From DAIRUS01 sp036803205 (lineage in GTDB: Bacteria; Patescibacteriota; Minisyncoccia; Minisyncoccales; GBS-2), in contig DAIRUS010000014.1 in NCBI GenBank assembly GCA_036803205.1, positions 1 to 13,203 on the forward strand: a stretch of DNA of 13,203 bases. The letters are read 5' to 3'. The notes beneath the pieces were generated by a model. That model was not told the origin of the DNA. It did not search any database and saw only the letters and a program-made list of their open reading frames with translations. Shown here one piece after another: positions 11,343 to 13,203 of the stretch (the first letter of the stretch is position 1; every line of letters starts with the position of its first letter). Both the position numbers and the translations under genes were made by a program.

Positions 11343-11996
11343 TTATTTCTCTTCTTTTTTTTCTTCTAAAAGCTGTTTTAATTTTTCTATCTCTTTTTTG
11401 AGCTCAATCATTTTCAATTCTCGCTCAACGGTTAAGCGATGAAAACTTTCTAGCTCTTCAATTCTATTTGCCAATTCTTGGGTTCTCTCTTGAATTTTCA
11501 ATTCAAGTATTTTATTTAATTCTTCTAGCTCTCTTGTTCTTGCCTTAACTTTAATTTCAAGAACTTTTTTCTCGTCTTCCAACGCTTCTCGGCTGTTTTT
11601 TAAATCTTGAACCATTAAATTAAATTTTTTCCCCATTTCCTCAATTTCATCTTTGGTTTGAATGTCCACTTTAACATCTAAATTTCCCTTACTGACCTCA
11701 GAAAAAGCTTCCATTAGTTTTTGAAGTGGACCTAAAATGTTGGAAATAAACAAAATAACAAAAAGGGTGGTAAGAAGAATAATGAAAAAAATCGTGCTTC
11801 CAACAATAATCCAGGTATTAGAAATAGTAACAACAATATTTTCTACTTTTTCCCTGGGCAAAAACTGCTCTGCTTCAGAAAAAACTGTTTTGTAGCCTTG
11901 GTAAATAGTATAAGCTAAAATTAAATTTGAAAAAATAACAATTAAAATGGTAGCGCTAAAAATTTTTAAAAAAATGCTAGTTTTTCTTTTAATCAT
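11343..11996 (-). CDS. HAMP-domain membrane protein with coiled-coil tail and no kinase domain
   Basis: This 217-aa protein has two membrane helices, about 9-30 and 62-86. Between them is a very short external loop of some 30 residues. A HAMP domain follows (about 85-137: NILGPLQKLMEAFSEVSKGN, then KDEIEEMGKKFNLMVQDL), and then a long coiled coil (138-217) rich in Glu and Lys, containing FHRLTVERELKMIELKKE. HAMP domains relay signals from membrane sensors, but no histidine kinase, cyclase or chemoreceptor output follows. H186 is not in a kinase H-box context. The output may be a partner that binds the coiled coil. The start codon overlaps the upstream membrane gene as ATGA, so the two are probably translated together and may form one membrane complex. 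Confidence 0.85.
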   Translation of the reverse strand: MIKRKTSIFLKIFSATILIVIFSNLILAYTIYQGYKTVFSEAEQFLPREKVENIVVTISNTWIIVGSTIFFIILLTTLFVILFISNILGPLQKLMEAFSEVSKGNLDVKVDIQTKDEIEEMGKKFNLMVQDLKNSREALEDEKKVLEIKVKARTRELEELNKILELKIQERTQELANRIEELESFHRLTVERELKMIELKKEIEKLKQLLEEKKEEK

Positions 11997-12421
11997 AGAT
12001 TTTTGTCATTTTCTTTTTTAATTAAAGATATTAAAAAGGGAATTAAAAGATAAAAAAGCATTATAAGATAAGGGTAGGGATAGAAAAAGAAGATACGAAT
12101 AAAGGTTATTGCTTCATAGACTACAAAACTATAATAAATATAAAACAAAGATAAATTATTAAAAGAAATTTTTTCCAAACGAAAATCATACCAAATGACA
12201 TAAATTGTTAAAAAGAAAATTCCTAAAATAAAAAGGGCGGCGCCAACAACTAAAAAATTATGAAGAGGAAATGATAAATATGGCTCACCATATCTTAAAG
12301 AAACTACTCCTTCTTGCCATAAAAATCTCGAAATTAAAAAAATAAAAAATAAAAAAAAGAGGCTAAAAATTAAATAAAAAGTTTTTTTCTTTGTTATTCT
12401 GGTAAAAAAATACAAAATCAT
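11993..12421 (-). CDS. Four-helix integral membrane protein, unknown function
   Basis: This 142-aa, strongly hydrophobic protein has helices at about 14-34, 55-78, 88-108 and 113-134. It is rich in Phe, Ile and Tyr, with a polar loop (WQEGVVSLRYGEPYLSFPLH) between helices one and two. It has no recognisable motif. The reading frame stays open upstream of the ATG at 12421 for ten hydrophobic codons, back to an in-frame TAA at 12452-12454. Beyond that stop, the frame continues into a 19-codon ORF preceded by a good promoter. The annotated start may therefore be internal to an originally longer gene. The end overlaps the HAMP gene by four bases (ATGA), suggesting that this protein is the partner or sensor subunit of the HAMP protein. 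Confidence 0.65.
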   Translation of the reverse strand: MILYFFTRITKKKTFYLIFSLFFLFFIFLISRFLWQEGVVSLRYGEPYLSFPLHNFLVVGAALFILGIFFLTIYVIWYDFRLEKISFNNLSLFYIYYSFVVYEAITFIRIFFFYPYPYLIMLFYLLIPFLISLIKKENDKNL

Positions 12422-12451
12422 AAAAAAGATAGAAAGAAATAAGATAATTGG

Positions 12452-12511
12452 TTAGAAAAAAACAATTGAGACCAAAAAAGCGCCTAAAACAGAGGGGGTA
12501 TTCATTTTCAT
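12452..12511 (-). CDS. 19-codon ORF at a leaderless start, in frame with the four-helix protein
   Basis: ATG at 12511 begins MKMNTPSVLGAFLVSIVFF and stops at TAA 12452-12454. The -10 box upstream predicts transcription starting on this ATG. Ten sense codons follow the stop in the same frame before the ATG at 12421. It is either a tiny leader peptide that controls the downstream gene or the original N-terminus cut by a nonsense codon. Confidence 0.35.
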   Translation of the reverse strand: MKMNTPSVLGAFLVSIVFF

Positions 12512-12517
12512 AAATTA

Positions 12518-12546
12518 ATTTTAACACATTCTCTTTTTTTAATAAA
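12518..12546 (-). promoter_or_regulatory. Extended -10 promoter giving a leaderless mRNA
   Basis: Minus-strand TGT-TAAAAT, an extended -10 with the hexamer at 12523-12518, is followed by exactly six bases and then ATG at 12511. Transcription should therefore begin at or next to the A of the start codon. The -35 at 17 bases is weak (TTTATT, 12546-12541). It would drive the four-helix/HAMP unit and possibly genes down to htrA. Confidence 0.55.
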
Positions 12547-12563
12547 CTTTTAGGTTTTCTAAA

Positions 12564-12800
12564 TTAGAAGAAGTTTAAAAACCAAGAAGCAAAAATAAGA
12601 AAAGCAAAAATTAACCTGCCAAAGTATTCTTCCGTTGTATTAATCGTAATCCAAAAATCAACCAAATAGGCAAAAATAAAGAAATATCGTTATTGTCTAT
12701 TTCTCCCTCTATTTGATAAAGCAGAATGACACTACCAAAGAGAAAATCTGAAAGAAATTGAAGGATTCTTAAATTTTGAGAAAAATTTTTTATCTTTCAT
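12564..12800 (-). pseudogene. Frameshifted small membrane-protein ORF
   Basis: From the ATG at 12800 the frame starts MKDK and soon stops. After the A6 run at 12786-12791 a shifted frame reads plausibly as NFSQNLRILQFLSDFLFGSV and then ILLYQIEGEIDNN. Near 12681-12697 the original frame takes over with YFFIFAYLVDFWITINTTEE, then YFGRLIFAFLIFASWF and TAA at 12564-12566. The total of 237 bases is a multiple of three, so two compensating indels would give a 78-aa protein with two or three membrane helices. No family is recognised. T-rich DNA makes any frame look hydrophobic, so the call is tentative. Confidence 0.35.
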
Positions 12801-12806
12801 ATTACA

Positions 12807-13203
12807 TTATTTAATGCTTAAAACAACTAACCCAATTATTATTAAAGAAACAGCAAAAATTTTTTGAATAATTATTGTCCCTGAAAAATCTTCTTTTATG
12901 AATCCTGGAAACTTTAAAGAAATCAAAGTAGCTAAAAATAATATAAAAAAATATCTAGTGCCTTCAAGAGCATTAATAAATGCCAAATATCTAAAAGGGA
13001 CTATAGCTACCGCCCAGCTTAAGAGAAAAAAGGATGTTATCCCTAAAACTTGGTTGGGTATGAGAACTCTAAGGGTTTTTGGTCTAAGAATTTTCCGGTT
13101 TTTAAAAACTTCTTCTCTTGTCTCTTTTAAAAAGATAAAGGCGCATCCTGCCAAAAAAGCTCCAAACCTTGTCCAAATTATTCCGTTAACAAAAGGTTGA
13201 AAC
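12807..13203 (-). CDS. EamA/DMT-like transporter, C-terminal part (5' end outside window)
   Basis: An open frame enters from the right edge of the window (reading FQPFVNGIIWTRFGAFLAGC) and ends at TAA 12807-12809, about 131 residues. A TTG at 13154 is inside the protein and is not the start. About four membrane helices are seen, with the pattern of the second half of EamA-family drug/metabolite transporters: WTRFGAFLAG, a loop NRKILRPKTLRVLIPNQVLG, a helix with SWAVAIVP, INALEGTRYFFILFLATLIS, and a last helix IIIGLVVLSIK. Substrate cannot be inferred. It is followed, after six bases, by the ATG of the frameshifted small ORF at 12800, suggesting one transcription unit. Confidence 0.7.
   Translation of the reverse strand, partial: FQPFVNGIIWTRFGAFLAGCAFIFLKETREEVFKNRKILRPKTLRVLIPNQVLGITSFFLLSWAVAIVPFRYLAFINALEGTRYFFILFLATLISLKFPGFIKEDFSGTIIIQKIFAVSLIIIGLVVLSIK

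Noticed and set aside
11343..11996. Histidine kinase assignment based on HAMP plus H186
   Set aside because: No H-box, ATP-binding N/G boxes or further sequence follow. The protein ends in coiled coil.
11138..12454. Altered genetic code to explain in-frame stops
   Set aside because: TAA, TAG and TGA all serve as normal stops for intact genes here (for example TGA at 11993, TAG at 8769 and 8119, TAA at 4568), and the broken genes also need frameshifts.
483..13200. Plus-strand open frames, for example 847-1104, 3781-4119, 5283-5501, 5548-5811, 6276-6560 and 12898-13200
   Set aside because: All lie antisense to well-supported minus-strand genes, have biased low-complexity composition and no SD. 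They are frame shadows.

Overview
The window looks like a scaffold from a small-genome, AT-rich bacterium of the Patescibacteria (CPR), probably Parcubacteria-like. The basis is family-level resemblance: an ECF sigma factor with a DUF5667-type membrane protein, a DeoR-type helix-turn-helix protein with an unusual N-terminus, a peptidoglycan-binding surface protein, and a HAMP protein without a kinase domain. No lineage marker such as rRNA is present. All credible genes lie on the minus strand, so transcription runs from 13203 towards 1. An exact 100-N scaffold gap sits at 7813-7912.

Right part (8.0-13.2 kb), in transcription order: a 5'-cut EamA-like transporter, a frameshifted small membrane ORF, a probable leaderless promoter with a 19-codon mini-ORF, a four-helix membrane protein, a HAMP/coiled-coil membrane protein, a 31-aa membrane peptide, a broken polysaccharide deacetylase, a family 2 glycosyltransferase and an intact membrane-anchored HtrA protease with one PDZ domain. 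A separate two-gene unit of unknown function follows (8611-8119), with a strong promoter, strong Shine-Dalgarno (SD) sites and a bidirectional terminator.

Middle (3.0-7.8 kb): about 0.8 kb without intact genes surrounds the gap. It holds a decayed ORF, a 38-bp palindrome and a possible structured RNA. Then comes a 900-aa ClpB/ClpC-type AAA+ unfoldase, a small HtrA-like protein with all three catalytic positions replaced, and an anchored protein of unknown function.

Left part (0-2.7 kb): a 32-aa membrane peptide, then a unit of DeoR-type regulator, ECF sigma factor and DUF5667-type membrane protein, and finally a secreted peptidoglycan-binding protein that runs off the window.

Taken together this is an envelope and protein-quality-control neighbourhood: periplasmic protease, pseudoprotease, unfoldase, sigma/anti-sigma-like signalling and surface proteins. 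Several promoters sit so close to the start codon that the mRNAs should be leaderless or nearly so, in contrast with the SD-rich 8611-8119 unit. Frameshifts at A/T homopolymers recur in accessory envelope genes but not in clpB or htrA. They could be decay, slippage-rescued genes or assembly error.
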